From: Chitinophaga pinensis
GTDB taxonomy: Bacteria; Bacteroidota; Bacteroidia; Chitinophagales; Chitinophagaceae
Length of the DNA: 64,000 nucleotides
NCBI RefSeq assembly: GCF_007896845.1
Contig: NZ_VOHS01000007.1
Coordinates: 202,547 to 266,546 of the forward strand
Direction: 5' to 3'
Each line of letters begins with the position of its first letter. The first letter of the stretch is position 1. Below the pieces are notes generated by a model, which was not told where the DNA came from, searched no databases, and worked only from the letters and a program-made list of their open reading frames with translations. Below, in pieces: positions 1-8,993 of the stretch. Position numbers and translations under genes: made by a program.

Positions 1-1
1 A

Positions 2-1420
2 GCTTTCTGTCAGACTGCTGCTTCTGATAACAAAGAAGAAAGATACCTGCAGCCGGCTAACCCGGTTCAATCGCTGTGGAATGATTACTATACACCAAGT
101 AACCAGGGTACAGATTTGAACTATAATACCGGTAACGGTATTGTGGCCCAGTATCGTACGATGGAGCGTCTGTATCGTGAACTGCCGCTGGACGAACGTC
201 CAAACTTTACCATCTTCATGAAAGCCGGTCAGGCATTGTTACTGGACCAGACTGCACAGATGGTGGATATGTTTGGTGATATCCCTTTCACTGAAGCAGG
301 TTCTCTGGATATCGACAACACCATTTCCAATGCGAAATTTGATGATCAGCGTATGTTGTATGATACCGTACTGGTAGGTCTGAAAGACCTGGCTGACTGG
401 TTCACTGCAACAACTCCTAACGCGATCGCTACTGCTTCCTTCAATGCGCAGGATTACCTGATGAAAGGAAGTATTGACAAATGGCGCCGTTATATCAACT
501 CTATTCGTCTGCGTTACCTGATGCGTATCTCCAGATCAGATGTTGAAGAAGCAAGAGCAAAAACAGAAATACAGGAGATCCTGGCCAATCCGATCCTTTA
601 TCCACTGGTAGACGGTGATGGTATTGGTGATAACTACAGTCCTGCAAGTACTGACATCCTGTTGTATCAGCTGACTAACTACACCAACACGCCGATGAAC
701 TCGTTTACAGAGATCAGAGCGCAGATGGCACCGGAGTACATGCTGAACAAGGTAATGTTACCATCCAACGACCCACGTATTCCTTTCATGTTTGATAAGA
801 ATACACGTACGGATAAAACACCAAACCGCTGGTATCAGGCAATGAGTCAGACGGAAGTACGTCAGACCGATAGTATGAATAACTATTCTATCTGGGATTC
901 TACTACTTACCTGACAAATGGAAAACTGCCAGGTATCTATATGTCTGCTGCAGAAGTGAACTTCCTGAAAGCGGAAGCATTTGAACGCTGGGGACTGACC
1001 GGCGGTACTGCACAGGGTAGCTATGAACTGGGTATCCGTCAGGCAATTGCATTCATCAACTTCCTGAACAAGCAGAACCCAAGTGCAAGAGAAGCGCTGC
1101 CACAGCCTTCTACTGCTACCGTATCTGCATTCATCAGTGGAGCGAACATTGCTTATACTGGTACTTCAACAGAAAAGCTGGAAAAGATATATATACAGAA
1201 GTGGCTGCACTTTAACATATTGCAGGGCCGTCAGGCATGGGCTGAGTACCGTCGTACCGGTTATCCACGCATTACTGTAATTCCTTCAGCGCGTGCTGGT
1301 TATGAGTTACCTCCTAACAGGTTCCTGTATCCTGCGAGTGAGACAGGTTATAACTCCAGCTATGAAGCGGTGAGAGCGAAAAATACACGTGACGCAAAAA
1401 TTTTCTGGATGGGAGAATAA
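2..1420 (+). CDS. SusD/RagB-family outer-membrane lipoprotein, 5' truncated by window edge
   Basis: The reading frame is open from base 2 to the TAA at 1420, so the true start and lipoprotein signal lie outside the window. SusD-like proteins sit on the cell surface as a lid on a SusC TonB-dependent channel and capture glycans or peptides. The sequence fits the SusD-like 2 branch: an N-terminal helical part with the segment DMFGDIPFTEA, the TPR-like helices typical of the fold, and the characteristic C-terminal PPNRFLYPASE segment. Its susC partner should lie just upstream, off the window. A strong hairpin follows immediately, so the sialidase-like gene downstream may be expressed separately. 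The substrate cannot be read from the sequence. Confidence 0.9.
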   Translation, partial: AFCQTAASDNKEERYLQPANPVQSLWNDYYTPSNQGTDLNYNTGNGIVAQYRTMERLYRELPLDERPNFTIFMKAGQALLLDQTAQMVDMFGDIPFTEAGSLDIDNTISNAKFDDQRMLYDTVLVGLKDLADWFTATTPNAIATASFNAQDYLMKGSIDKWRRYINSIRLRYLMRISRSDVEEARAKTEIQEILANPILYPLVDGDGIGDNYSPASTDILLYQLTNYTNTPMNSFTEIRAQMAPEYMLNKVMLPSNDPRIPFMFDKNTRTDKTPNRWYQAMSQTEVRQTDSMNNYSIWDSTTYLTNGKLPGIYMSAAEVNFLKAEAFERWGLTGGTAQGSYELGIRQAIAFINFLNKQNPSAREALPQPSTATVSAFISGANIAYTGTSTEKLEKIYIQKWLHFNILQGRQAWAEYRRTGYPRITVIPSARAGYELPPNRFLYPASETGYNSSYEAVRAKNTRDAKIFWMGE

Positions 1421-1454
1421 CAGACAGGATTTAAGAATTATAATTTAGATGGGG

Positions 1455-1507
1455 GGCAAGGCCACAAAGCTAACAATGGCAGACATTGTTATCTTTGTGG
1501 CCTTGCC
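1455..1507 (+). terminator. Long near-perfect hairpin between susD-like and sialidase-like genes
   Basis: A 15-bp perfect stem (GGCAAGGCCACAAAG with CTTTGTGGCCTTGCC), one C/T mismatch, then 8 more pairs (TAACAATG with CATTGTTA) close a 5-base GCAGA loop. A short TTTT follows. It sits 35 bases after the susD-like stop and 20 bases before the next start. It probably acts as a terminator or as an mRNA 3'-end stabiliser. Confidence 0.7.
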
Positions 1508-1526
1508 AGTTTTACACAGGTCTCAT

Positions 1527-2561
1527 ATGATGAAGAAGTACATGTTAATAGCGGCGTTGCTGGTAGTGTCATGTTACACAGTCCACGCACAACGCAAAGC
1601 CACCCTTGTCAGGGAGGAATTTATAATGGAAAAGCCGCCGGTACCAGCGGCACACGCCTCTACTATTACAGCACTGCCAGATGGGGATCTGCTTGCCTCA
1701 TGGTTTGGCGGAAGCCGGGAAAGTGCACCGGATGTGTGTATCTATGTGGCCCGTCTGCATAAAGGTAAATGGTCAGCTCCACAGGTAGTAGCCAGCGGTG
1801 TAATCAATGATACCACTCGTTATGCGGCGTGGAATCCCGTACTGATCACCACAAAAGCAGGGCGGGTGATATTATTCTACAAGGTCGGACCTAATCCCCG
1901 GGAATGGTGGGGACTCATGATCTCCAGTACCGATAATGGCCATAGCTGGTCAGCACCTGAACGTCTGCCTGATAATATACTCGGTCCAATCAAGAATAAA
2001 CCGGTACAGCTGGCTGATGGAACGATCTTACACCCTTCCAGTACGGAGAGTCTGGATGAGAAGGACTGGCACATTCATGTGGAACTGTCTGACAGCATCG
2101 GGCACCAATGGAAACGGGTGGCAATTGATTGTGATACCTTTGGTGTGATACAGCCATCCGCACTCTTTCATTCCGGTAAACGCTTACAGCTGCTTTGCCG
2201 TAGCAGACAGAATGCGATCGTACAGACCTGGTCCTCTGATAACGGACAGACCTGGTCACCACTGACAAAACAGTCAATGCTCAATCCCAATTCCGGAATA
2301 GATGCAGTAACTACCCGTAAGGGGCAACAGGTGCTTGTGTATAACCCGGCTGTGTCCGGAAAGGATTGGTGGAACGGTAGAAATGAACTGCGGGTAGCGG
2401 TATCAAAAGATGGCGAACACTGGAAAGATGTATATGTACTGGTAAAAGAAGCAAAGGGCGAGTTCAGTTATCCAGCCATCATACAGACCAAAGATGGATT
2501 AATACATATTACCTATACTTATGACAGAAAGAATGTGAAGTACGTGGTGTTGAAATTATAA
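1527..2561 (+). CDS. Sialidase/BNR-repeat family exported protein
   Basis: About 344 residues. I chose the ATG at 1527 rather than the more upstream in-frame start because it begins the signal peptide (MMKKYMLIAALLVV...VHAQ) and because the upstream codons lie inside a hairpin. At least three Asp boxes (S-x-D-x-G-x-x-W) are visible: STDNGHSW, SSDNGQTW and SKDGEHW, which mark a six-bladed sialidase-type propeller (BNR_2). The segment ASWFGGSRESAPDV near the N terminus is typical of the group. Related Bacteroidota proteins are annotated as exo-alpha-sialidases, but many have other glycan substrates. The position after a susD-like gene fits a glycan-utilisation locus. Sialic acid specificity is not proven. 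Confidence 0.8.
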   Translation: MMKKYMLIAALLVVSCYTVHAQRKATLVREEFIMEKPPVPAAHASTITALPDGDLLASWFGGSRESAPDVCIYVARLHKGKWSAPQVVASGVINDTTRYAAWNPVLITTKAGRVILFYKVGPNPREWWGLMISSTDNGHSWSAPERLPDNILGPIKNKPVQLADGTILHPSSTESLDEKDWHIHVELSDSIGHQWKRVAIDCDTFGVIQPSALFHSGKRLQLLCRSRQNAIVQTWSSDNGQTWSPLTKQSMLNPNSGIDAVTTRKGQQVLVYNPAVSGKDWWNGRNELRVAVSKDGEHWKDVYVLVKEAKGEFSYPAIIQTKDGLIHITYTYDRKNVKYVVLKL

Positions 2562-2584
2562 ACGCTTACAATTAATGGAGTAGT

Positions 2585-2618
2585 GGCAGTTCACCTTCTG
2601 GCGGACTGCCTTTTTTTT
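2585..2618 (+). terminator. Rho-independent terminator after the sialidase-like gene
   Basis: GGCAGTTCACC and GGCGGACTGCC pair around a TTCT loop with one mismatch and one G-T pair. Eight consecutive T follow. It lies 24 bases after the stop codon. Confidence 0.85.
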
Positions 2619-2644
2619 GAAAAGATCTTCCGTAATTCGTAGTA

Positions 2645-2652
2645 TAAATTTG
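2645..2652 (+). promoter_or_regulatory. Bacteroidota-type -7 element (TAAATTTG)
   Basis: TAAATTTG matches TAnnTTTG and ends only 5 bases before the ATG at 2658. Transcription would therefore start at or next to the start codon, giving a leaderless message, unless translation begins at the in-frame ATG at 2679. No good TTG box stands at the usual distance upstream. Confidence 0.45.
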
Positions 2653-2657
2653 TTCTT

Positions 2658-3155
2658 ATGGCTCAACCAGAAGTATGGATGCGCGGCACCCTTCCCGGAA
2701 TACCCGCTTTATTGCAACCAGTAGCACATGCGTTGTTACAGGCACAGGAAGAAATTCATGCGCTGTTACAGAACTTTCCGGATACATTGTTATGGCAACA
2801 GCCAGCCGGAGTAGCTGCTGTCGGATTTCATCTGCGGCATATTGCCGGTGTACTGGACAGATTAACCACATATGCTGCCGGACAGGCATTGTCTGAAGCG
2901 CAGCTTGCTTATCTGGCAATAGAGAAAACACCGGAGGAGGTATCGGCAGCCATGTTGCTGACAGCATTAGATGAACAGATCATAAAGACTATTGAAAAAC
3001 TAAAAGCAACAGATGAGACAACACTGACGGCGTTTCGTGGCGTAGGCAGGAAGCAATTACCATCAACTGTCATAGGTTTACTGTTTCATGCAGCAGAACA
3101 TACTATGCGACATACCGGGCAATTACTTGTAACAGTAAAAGTACTACAGTCGTAA
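2658..3155 (+). CDS. DinB-fold (DinB_2) family protein
   Basis: 165 residues, the usual length of the DinB/YfiT four-helix bundle family. These proteins use a metal held by three histidines and commonly act as thiol transferases or metal-dependent enzymes of unknown substrate. Candidate metal ligands are in FHLRHIAG in the second helix and HAAEHTMRHTGQ at the C terminus. The ATG at 2658 gives MAQPEVWMRG; the ATG at 2679 (MRGTLPG) is an alternative and would leave room for a leader after the -7 box. It stands alone between a terminator and a long promoter region. The function is unknown, and the name does not imply DNA polymerase IV. Confidence 0.85.
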   Translation: MAQPEVWMRGTLPGIPALLQPVAHALLQAQEEIHALLQNFPDTLLWQQPAGVAAVGFHLRHIAGVLDRLTTYAAGQALSEAQLAYLAIEKTPEEVSAAMLLTALDEQIIKTIEKLKATDETTLTAFRGVGRKQLPSTVIGLLFHAAEHTMRHTGQLLVTVKVLQS

Positions 3156-3820
3156 CCGTTAGTATGGTCAATTGTTAACCTTTTTTTATTTTTTTCAGGG
3201 ATGTTTATAAATTCTTTAACAAACAGTATTCGTGTGTTTTTTACTATAAAAAGTAGTAAAACGCCGAAAAAATAGATGTTGACAAATATTTCTCTACTTA
3301 TACTACTAGTTTTTGCAACTTGTTAATTGTTAACAGAGTTTTAAAATTGTTAATGCAAATTAAAATTAACAGTTAATATTTTGCTTTGTGAAAAAAGTCT
3401 CTATTTTTACCGCAGATTGCTAAAACGATTATGCAGATGAAGCTGTCTGAAAAGCCGTAAAACGTAATGGAAAAAAGGAAACATGCAATGCCAGCGAACG
3501 GTGTATGTCATGTGTGTATTCAAAAAAATAAACGTTATTGAACAAAAATAATTTCACTTGTTAAAAACCATTTGTTAATCGGAACCAGTGTCATTTTGCG
3601 AGAAACTATTATGAACTTATTTCCAGCTTTAGCTTAAGGAAATGTTTGATCCCGTATAACTGCGATATGCAGTGTATAGGGCGATTTAATTAACTCAGCT
3701 TTCATTACCGTAAGGTTAATGAGATAGGGAAACGCATGTTTGAATCCCGCTGTGCCACGTGCAGCGAGGAAATGGGGCCGTATTGCCAGATACGCTGCTT
3801 TAATACCAAAATTGAAATAT
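3156..3820 (+). promoter_or_regulatory. AT-rich upstream region of susC with six TTGTTAA motifs
   Basis: 665 bases without a supported gene. The heptamer TTGTTAA occurs on this strand at about 3172, 3320, 3327, 3347, 3558 and 3572; two copies extend to GTTAAC. The stretch is poly-T and poly-A rich. This is probably the control region of the following susC/susD operon. The in-frame codons from 3740 to 3820 look like untranslated leader, because the signal peptide begins at 3821. Confidence 0.45.
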
Positions 3821-6787
3821 ATGAAGAGAGGCTTCTCATTTTTTTCCCGGGTATGCCTGCACAGCTTATGGATGCTACTCCTGTCGCTGGTAGCATTTTC
3901 CCAGAACAAGGTCATTACCGGTAAAGTAACAGATGCGCAGGGGAATACTCCCTTACCGGGTGTGACAGTACAGGTGCAGGGTACGAGTAAAGGTACACAG
4001 ACAGGACCTGACGGAACTTATAAACTGGAAGCTCCACAAGGTGCTACTACACTGGTTTTCACATTTGTCGGATATAAGAAACTGGAACAGCCTATTAGTG
4101 CGTCAGGTACCACGAATGTAACCATGGCCGCTGATGTTACAGCATTGAAAGATGTGGTAGTAGTAGGTTATGGTACACAGAAGAAAACAGAGGTTACTTC
4201 TGCGATCACCTCTGTTACTGCTGATGATTTCAGACAGAGTGGTGCACGTAACGCAATGGACCTCGTACAGGGTAAAGTAGCTGGTTTACAGATCACACGT
4301 ACCAGCGGTTCTAACCCGAATAATGGTCCGGCTATACAGCTGCGTAGTGTTACTACCCTTAATAAAAATCAGGGGCCGTTAATCGTAGTGGATGGTATTC
4401 CTGGCGGTAATCTCGACCTGCTGCAACAGGATGATATCGAATCTATTTCTGTACTGAAAGATGGTTCTGCAGCTGCAATTTATGGTACACGTGCAAACGC
4501 CGGTGTTGTGCTGATCACCACCAAACGTGGTAAAGCAGGCTCTCCGCGTGTAGACTACAATACGTATTTCCGTAAGGAGTATACACAGCGTATGCCTAAG
4601 TTCCTTACTGCTGATGAATATGCAGCAAAGATTGCCAGTGGTGAAATTAAATCAGAAGACAAGGGGCACAGAACTGATTTTCCTGATCTGCTGATCAATC
4701 ATGACAACCTTACACAATATCATAACCTGGCATTCTCTGGTGGTAGCGAAAACACCAGTTACCGTGCCAGCGTATACTATTCTAATCTGGAAGGTGTATT
4801 AAAAGAGAACGAGCGTCAACAGTATGGTGGTCGTCTGAGTATTACATCAAAAGGTCTGGACAATCGTCTGACCGGCCAGTTCAACCTTGCTACCAACGTT
4901 AATAATGCAAATCTGCTGACGGATGGTGGTAATCTGGTAGGATACTTTACTTTCCAGCCTACTTATTCTCCTTATAATGATGATGGCTCATGGTATTTTG
5001 AACAGACGAGTACAAATGAACTGGCTCGTTTGCATCAGCAGACCTACAAACGTCAGCAGCAGACAACTTCTGCGGATGCAAAAGTATCACTGGACCTCGT
5101 GAAAGGATTGAAAGCATCCATCTTCGGTGCAGTAACCCGCGACAGCTGGACAGATGGTCAATATGCAGACCGTGCCTCTGAGTTATCGATAGAGTCCTAT
5201 CAGGGATCCGGCTGGGCTGCACAGAACAGTGAACTCAAATTAAAATATGCAGTAGAACCTACACTCGAGTATAATCTGACAGCAAATCAGCATACCATTT
5301 CAGCAGTAGCTGGTTACAGCTATCGTTATGATGTGGAACAGGGTTTTGATGGCAGCAACTATGGTTTTTTGAACGACAGATTTCATGAAGATAATCTGGG
5401 CGCCGGTAACCAGATCAAGTTAGGTAAAGCAACCATTGGCAGTTACAAAAACGACAATACACTGATCGCATTCTTCGGAAGAGTAAACTATGTATTCAAT
5501 GATAAATACATGGCATCAGCTATTATACGTCGTGAAGGTTCTTCCAAATTTGGTGTTAATAATAAATGGGGAAATTTCCCGGCTATCTCCGCGGGATGGA
5601 ATCTGCACAAAGAAGATTTCCTGAGCAATGTTAGTTTCATTGATCAATTGAAAGTAAGACTTGGTTATGGTGTAACCGGTAACTCTGATTTTGATAACTA
5701 TGCTTCTCTTGTATTGTTAGGAACAGGTGGTGCTTACCTTTATCCTGACGGTGTATGGCGTGAGACCTATGGTCCTAACACCAACCCGAACCCGGATCTG
5801 AGATGGGAAAAGAAAGCGGAGTGGAACTTTGGTATTGACTATACCTTCTTTAAAGGACGTTTAGGTGGTTCCATTGACCTGTTTAGCCGTAAAACAACTG
5901 ATCTGATCTCCACATTTAAATCTCAGGTGCCTTCACAGGTACAACAGGATATCTGGACCAACGTGGGTACTTTCAAATCAAAGGGTATAGAGTTGATGGT
6001 GAATGCGGTAGTAATGGATAAGAAAGATTTTCGCTGGAATACAGACCTGACTTTCAGTACAGCAAGTAACATCGTGTCTTCTTTCTCTAACCAGACATAT
6101 AAGATGACATTCCTCGACCGTGGTGATATCGGTGGTTATGGTGCACTTGGAAATGCGCTGAGAACATACGAAGGTGGTAAACTGGGTAACTTCTATGGTA
6201 AACGTTTCGCAGGATTCACGGACGATGGTAAATGGCGTTTCTATAAGAGAGATGGCAGTACCGGTCCGGCAGATGAGATCAGCCGTGATAATGATCAGGC
6301 GGTGATCGGAAATGCTATTCCTAAGTACTATGCGTCAATGACCAATAGCTTTAAATATAAAAACTGGGATCTGCGCATCTTCATGCGTGGTAAGTTCGGT
6401 TTCGACATTCTGAATACGAATGAATTGCTGTATGGTAATAAGGCTGCTTTGCCAAGTAACGTGCTGAGAACTGCATTTACCAAACACGCTAAACTGAATG
6501 ATAGCTTCCAGTATTCAGACTACTATCTTGAAAACGGTAGTTATTTAAAACTGGATGAGGTGACCCTTGGTTACAATGTTCCATTCAAAAATAAATATAT
6601 CCGCAACATGCGGGTGTACTTTACCGGCGGTAATCTGGCTACTATCACCGGTTACTCAGGTAATGACCCTGACTTCGTAAAAGATACAGGTCTGAATCCG
6701 GGTATTGATGCGTTAAACAACAGCGATGACCGCAGATCTTATCTGAGCACAAGGTCCTTCATGCTGGGATTGAATGTGGGCTTCTGA
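3821..6787 (+). CDS. SusC/RagA-family TonB-linked outer-membrane transporter
   Basis: About 988 residues. The ATG at 3821 is chosen because it opens the signal peptide (MKRGFSFFSRVC...LVAFSQ). It is followed by a carboxypeptidase-regulatory-like (CarboxypepD_reg) domain (GKVTDAQGNTPLPGVTVQV), the TonB-dependent plug beginning near VVVGYGTQKK with SVLKDGSAAAIYGTRANAGV, and a C-terminal 22-strand barrel ending in LGLNVGF. It imports a substrate captured by its SusD partner, using TonB energy. susD follows after 21 bases, so the two form an operon. No adjacent anti-sigma/ECF pair or hybrid two-component regulator is seen; control probably lies in the long upstream region. The substrate is unknown. 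Confidence 0.95.
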   Translation: MKRGFSFFSRVCLHSLWMLLLSLVAFSQNKVITGKVTDAQGNTPLPGVTVQVQGTSKGTQTGPDGTYKLEAPQGATTLVFTFVGYKKLEQPISASGTTNVTMAADVTALKDVVVVGYGTQKKTEVTSAITSVTADDFRQSGARNAMDLVQGKVAGLQITRTSGSNPNNGPAIQLRSVTTLNKNQGPLIVVDGIPGGNLDLLQQDDIESISVLKDGSAAAIYGTRANAGVVLITTKRGKAGSPRVDYNTYFRKEYTQRMPKFLTADEYAAKIASGEIKSEDKGHRTDFPDLLINHDNLTQYHNLAFSGGSENTSYRASVYYSNLEGVLKENERQQYGGRLSITSKGLDNRLTGQFNLATNVNNANLLTDGGNLVGYFTFQPTYSPYNDDGSWYFEQTSTNELARLHQQTYKRQQQTTSADAKVSLDLVKGLKASIFGAVTRDSWTDGQYADRASELSIESYQGSGWAAQNSELKLKYAVEPTLEYNLTANQHTISAVAGYSYRYDVEQGFDGSNYGFLNDRFHEDNLGAGNQIKLGKATIGSYKNDNTLIAFFGRVNYVFNDKYMASAIIRREGSSKFGVNNKWGNFPAISAGWNLHKEDFLSNVSFIDQLKVRLGYGVTGNSDFDNYASLVLLGTGGAYLYPDGVWRETYGPNTNPNPDLRWEKKAEWNFGIDYTFFKGRLGGSIDLFSRKTTDLISTFKSQVPSQVQQDIWTNVGTFKSKGIELMVNAVVMDKKDFRWNTDLTFSTASNIVSSFSNQTYKMTFLDRGDIGGYGALGNALRTYEGGKLGNFYGKRFAGFTDDGKWRFYKRDGSTGPADEISRDNDQAVIGNAIPKYYASMTNSFKYKNWDLRIFMRGKFGFDILNTNELLYGNKAALPSNVLRTAFTKHAKLNDSFQYSDYYLENGSYLKLDEVTLGYNVPFKNKYIRNMRVYFTGGNLATITGYSGNDPDFVKDTGLNPGIDALNNSDDRRSYLSTRSFMLGLNVGF

Positions 6788-6808
6788 TAACCTAATTAAA
6801 CAATTAAG

Positions 6809-8440
6809 ATGAAACGAGTTTCGAAAATAGCAACATATGCAGCGCTCGCATTACTTCCTGTATTTGGGAGCAGCTGTACCGATCTGACTGAAAATGTGTA
6901 TGACCAGATTGATACACGTAATTTCTATAATAATAAAGAAGAAGTAGTATCCGCAGTATTAAGACCATATACCCATGCGAATGCATGGTTAACGCCGGGT
7001 CAGAATGGATGGTGGCGTCTGAGTGAGTTATCCGCAGATCAGCTGGCATGGCCACAGAAAGGTCGTCATGGTTATGATGGTGGTAACTGGATCCGCCTGC
7101 ACTATCATACATGGCTGGTGGATGATGGTCCGATCCTGGACTGTTGGTATCTGACATGGACGGGTTTAGGTTTCTGTACTACTGCCATTGAAAACCTGGA
7201 GCGTCGTGAAGCCGGTGAGATGGGTATTACACAGGCAGAAAAGGATGCATATGTGTCTGAGTTAAGATTACTGCGTGCATTTCACTATCTCCGTATCATG
7301 GATATCTGGGGTAATGTACCTATCGTAACACAGGTAGGTATTCCGGTTAGTCCGCCTACAGCAACGCGTAAAGAGGTATTTGAATTTGTTGAAAAAGAGA
7401 TCCTTGATCATATTGAAGATGCTCCGGTACTGAGTAAGGCACTGATCGGACGTATGTCTAAAGCAGGTGCTTATTCAATGCTTGTTGAACTGTATCTGAA
7501 TGCGGAAAAATGGACAGGTACGCCAAGATGGGATGACTGTATCGCTGCTGCCAATAAACTCATCAGCGGTGAAGCAGGTGGTATGAATGGTGCGCTTGCA
7601 CTGGATCCGAATATCACAGATACCTATAAACCGGATAACGATCTGTCTAAAGAAATCATCTTTTCTATAGCATATGATTATCAGGTGGCAGACTTTACAC
7701 CACAGTGGACAGGCGATTTCTACCACTTTAATCAGGGTCTTATCAACGGTAATGATCGTAATGGTAATGATGGTGTGGTGGTAATCCCAGGTGTATACAC
7801 CACTTTCAGTGATGCAGATAAACGCAAGAAAGAATGGATATCAGAAGGACCACAGTGGAAATATGGTTCAAATGGTACTGATCCTGTAATATCAAGCGGT
7901 GGTAATGAATATAATGGTCAGCAGCTGGTATTTGTTGATAACATCCGTAAAAACAAACTCGGTAGCACTGTATCAGATATGACGCAGGGTGAAGAAAATA
8001 GCGGTGTCCGTTTCAATAAATATAAACTGGGTGCCATCAATGATCCTCATTACAGAAGCACTGACTGGGCTGTTTACCGTTTATCATGGGTATATTTTGC
8101 AAAAGCAGAGGCACTTATGCGTAAGAATGGCGGAACAGCTACACAGGAAGCGGTTGACCTGATCAACGCCTGTAAACAACGTGCTTTTGCACCAGAAGTA
8201 TGGGAAGCCAATAAGTACACTGTTTCTACACTGACTATGGATGAACTGCTGGCCGAACTGGGTCGTGAGTTTATCTTTGAAGGTTACCGTCGTCAGGAAC
8301 TGATCCGTTGGAATAAGTTTACCACTGCTTCATGGTGGGATCACAAACCTTCTGAGCAATTCAGAGAGCTGTTTGCCATTCCTCAGGTGCAGCGTGCATT
8401 GAACGTTAATCTGGAACAGAATCCGGGCTATCCTAAATAG
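6809..8440 (+). CDS. RagB/SusD-family nutrient-uptake outer-membrane lipoprotein
   Basis: 543 residues with a lipoprotein signal (LPVFGSSC, acylated Cys near residue 23). The N-terminal segment (NVYDQIDTRNFYNNKEE), the central LRLLRAFHYLRIMDIWGNVPIV and the C-terminal REFIFEGYRRQELIRW are standard SusD signatures. It is the surface-exposed binding partner of the SusC encoded 21 bases upstream. No degradative enzyme is encoded in the same operon, because two hairpins follow the stop codon. The pair may serve a locus whose enzymes are elsewhere, or a peptide or non-glycan substrate. Confidence 0.93.
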   Translation: MKRVSKIATYAALALLPVFGSSCTDLTENVYDQIDTRNFYNNKEEVVSAVLRPYTHANAWLTPGQNGWWRLSELSADQLAWPQKGRHGYDGGNWIRLHYHTWLVDDGPILDCWYLTWTGLGFCTTAIENLERREAGEMGITQAEKDAYVSELRLLRAFHYLRIMDIWGNVPIVTQVGIPVSPPTATRKEVFEFVEKEILDHIEDAPVLSKALIGRMSKAGAYSMLVELYLNAEKWTGTPRWDDCIAAANKLISGEAGGMNGALALDPNITDTYKPDNDLSKEIIFSIAYDYQVADFTPQWTGDFYHFNQGLINGNDRNGNDGVVVIPGVYTTFSDADKRKKEWISEGPQWKYGSNGTDPVISSGGNEYNGQQLVFVDNIRKNKLGSTVSDMTQGEENSGVRFNKYKLGAINDPHYRSTDWAVYRLSWVYFAKAEALMRKNGGTATQEAVDLINACKQRAFAPEVWEANKYTVSTLTMDELLAELGREFIFEGYRRQELIRWNKFTTASWWDHKPSEQFRELFAIPQVQRALNVNLEQNPGYPK

Positions 8441-8489
8441 TGAGTTTACCTGCACTACTTGCCGTGCGGTTTATATAAACGAACATCAG

Positions 8490-8527
8490 ATGTCGTCATG
8501 CCCTTCCGGCTGGCGACATTTGTGTTT
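8490..8527 (+). terminator. Terminator-like hairpin after susD
   Basis: ATGTCG (8490-8495) pairs with CGACAT (8514-8519), with a further GCC/GGC pairing inside. A T-rich tail (TTGTGTTTT) follows. Confidence 0.6.
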
Positions 8528-8532
8528 TATCT

Positions 8533-8563
8533 GCGCGGTACGCATTTATAATGCGTACCGCGC
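8533..8563. terminator. Second hairpin after susD, perfect 13-bp stem
   Basis: GCGCGGTACGCAT and ATGCGTACCGCGC pair perfectly around a TTATA loop. ATTTTAC follows. Standing only 14 bases after the previous hairpin, it forms a double terminator. Confidence 0.7.
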
Positions 8564-8993
8564 ATTTTACTTTGTATCCTATTGCCGTTTGTTAACACAA
8601 TGATCTTGGATGGTAACATTATCGTGCTATGTGTTTTTTGATTGGTAATCAGGACATTTGTTGAAGAAGTCTGAGTTTGCCCATATACCTGACAGATCTG
8701 ACCTGTTATGCATATTTTCCAATCTCAATTTTAGGACTTAGAATAAATTATTGTAGTACCCTGACAGTTGTAGCATTGTTAGTAAATTATTAGTGAATAG
8801 TTCATGTATCGCGGATCACCCTTATCATTAAGCGTCTATACTATCAGATGGTCAAGGTAACCCTGTGTAAATACATATATAAGTTAATGGTACTGACACA
8901 TGCCGGCCAATATCCCGGTAATATTGCGCTGTAAGAGGTTTTTATATAAAATATGTCATTATAAAATTTAAAATAAACAGATAAGCTATACCA
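8564..8993. other. Intergenic region without recognised gene
   Basis: 430 AT-rich bases upstream of the tail-fibre-like gene. One GTTAAC lies near 8591. I saw no reading frame with coding character and no exact TAnnTTTG box close to the next start. Confidence 0.5.

Noticed and set aside
1449..1526. Upstream extension of the sialidase-like gene
   Set aside because: The codons lie in a hairpin, and the signal peptide begins at 1527.
2658..3155. Calling the DinB-fold protein DNA polymerase IV because of the name
   Set aside because: It is a small metal-binding four-helix protein unrelated to polymerase IV, which is separately present at 10.2-11.3 kb.
3740..3820. N-terminal extension of SusC
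   Set aside because: The 27 residues precede a complete signal peptide and would block export.
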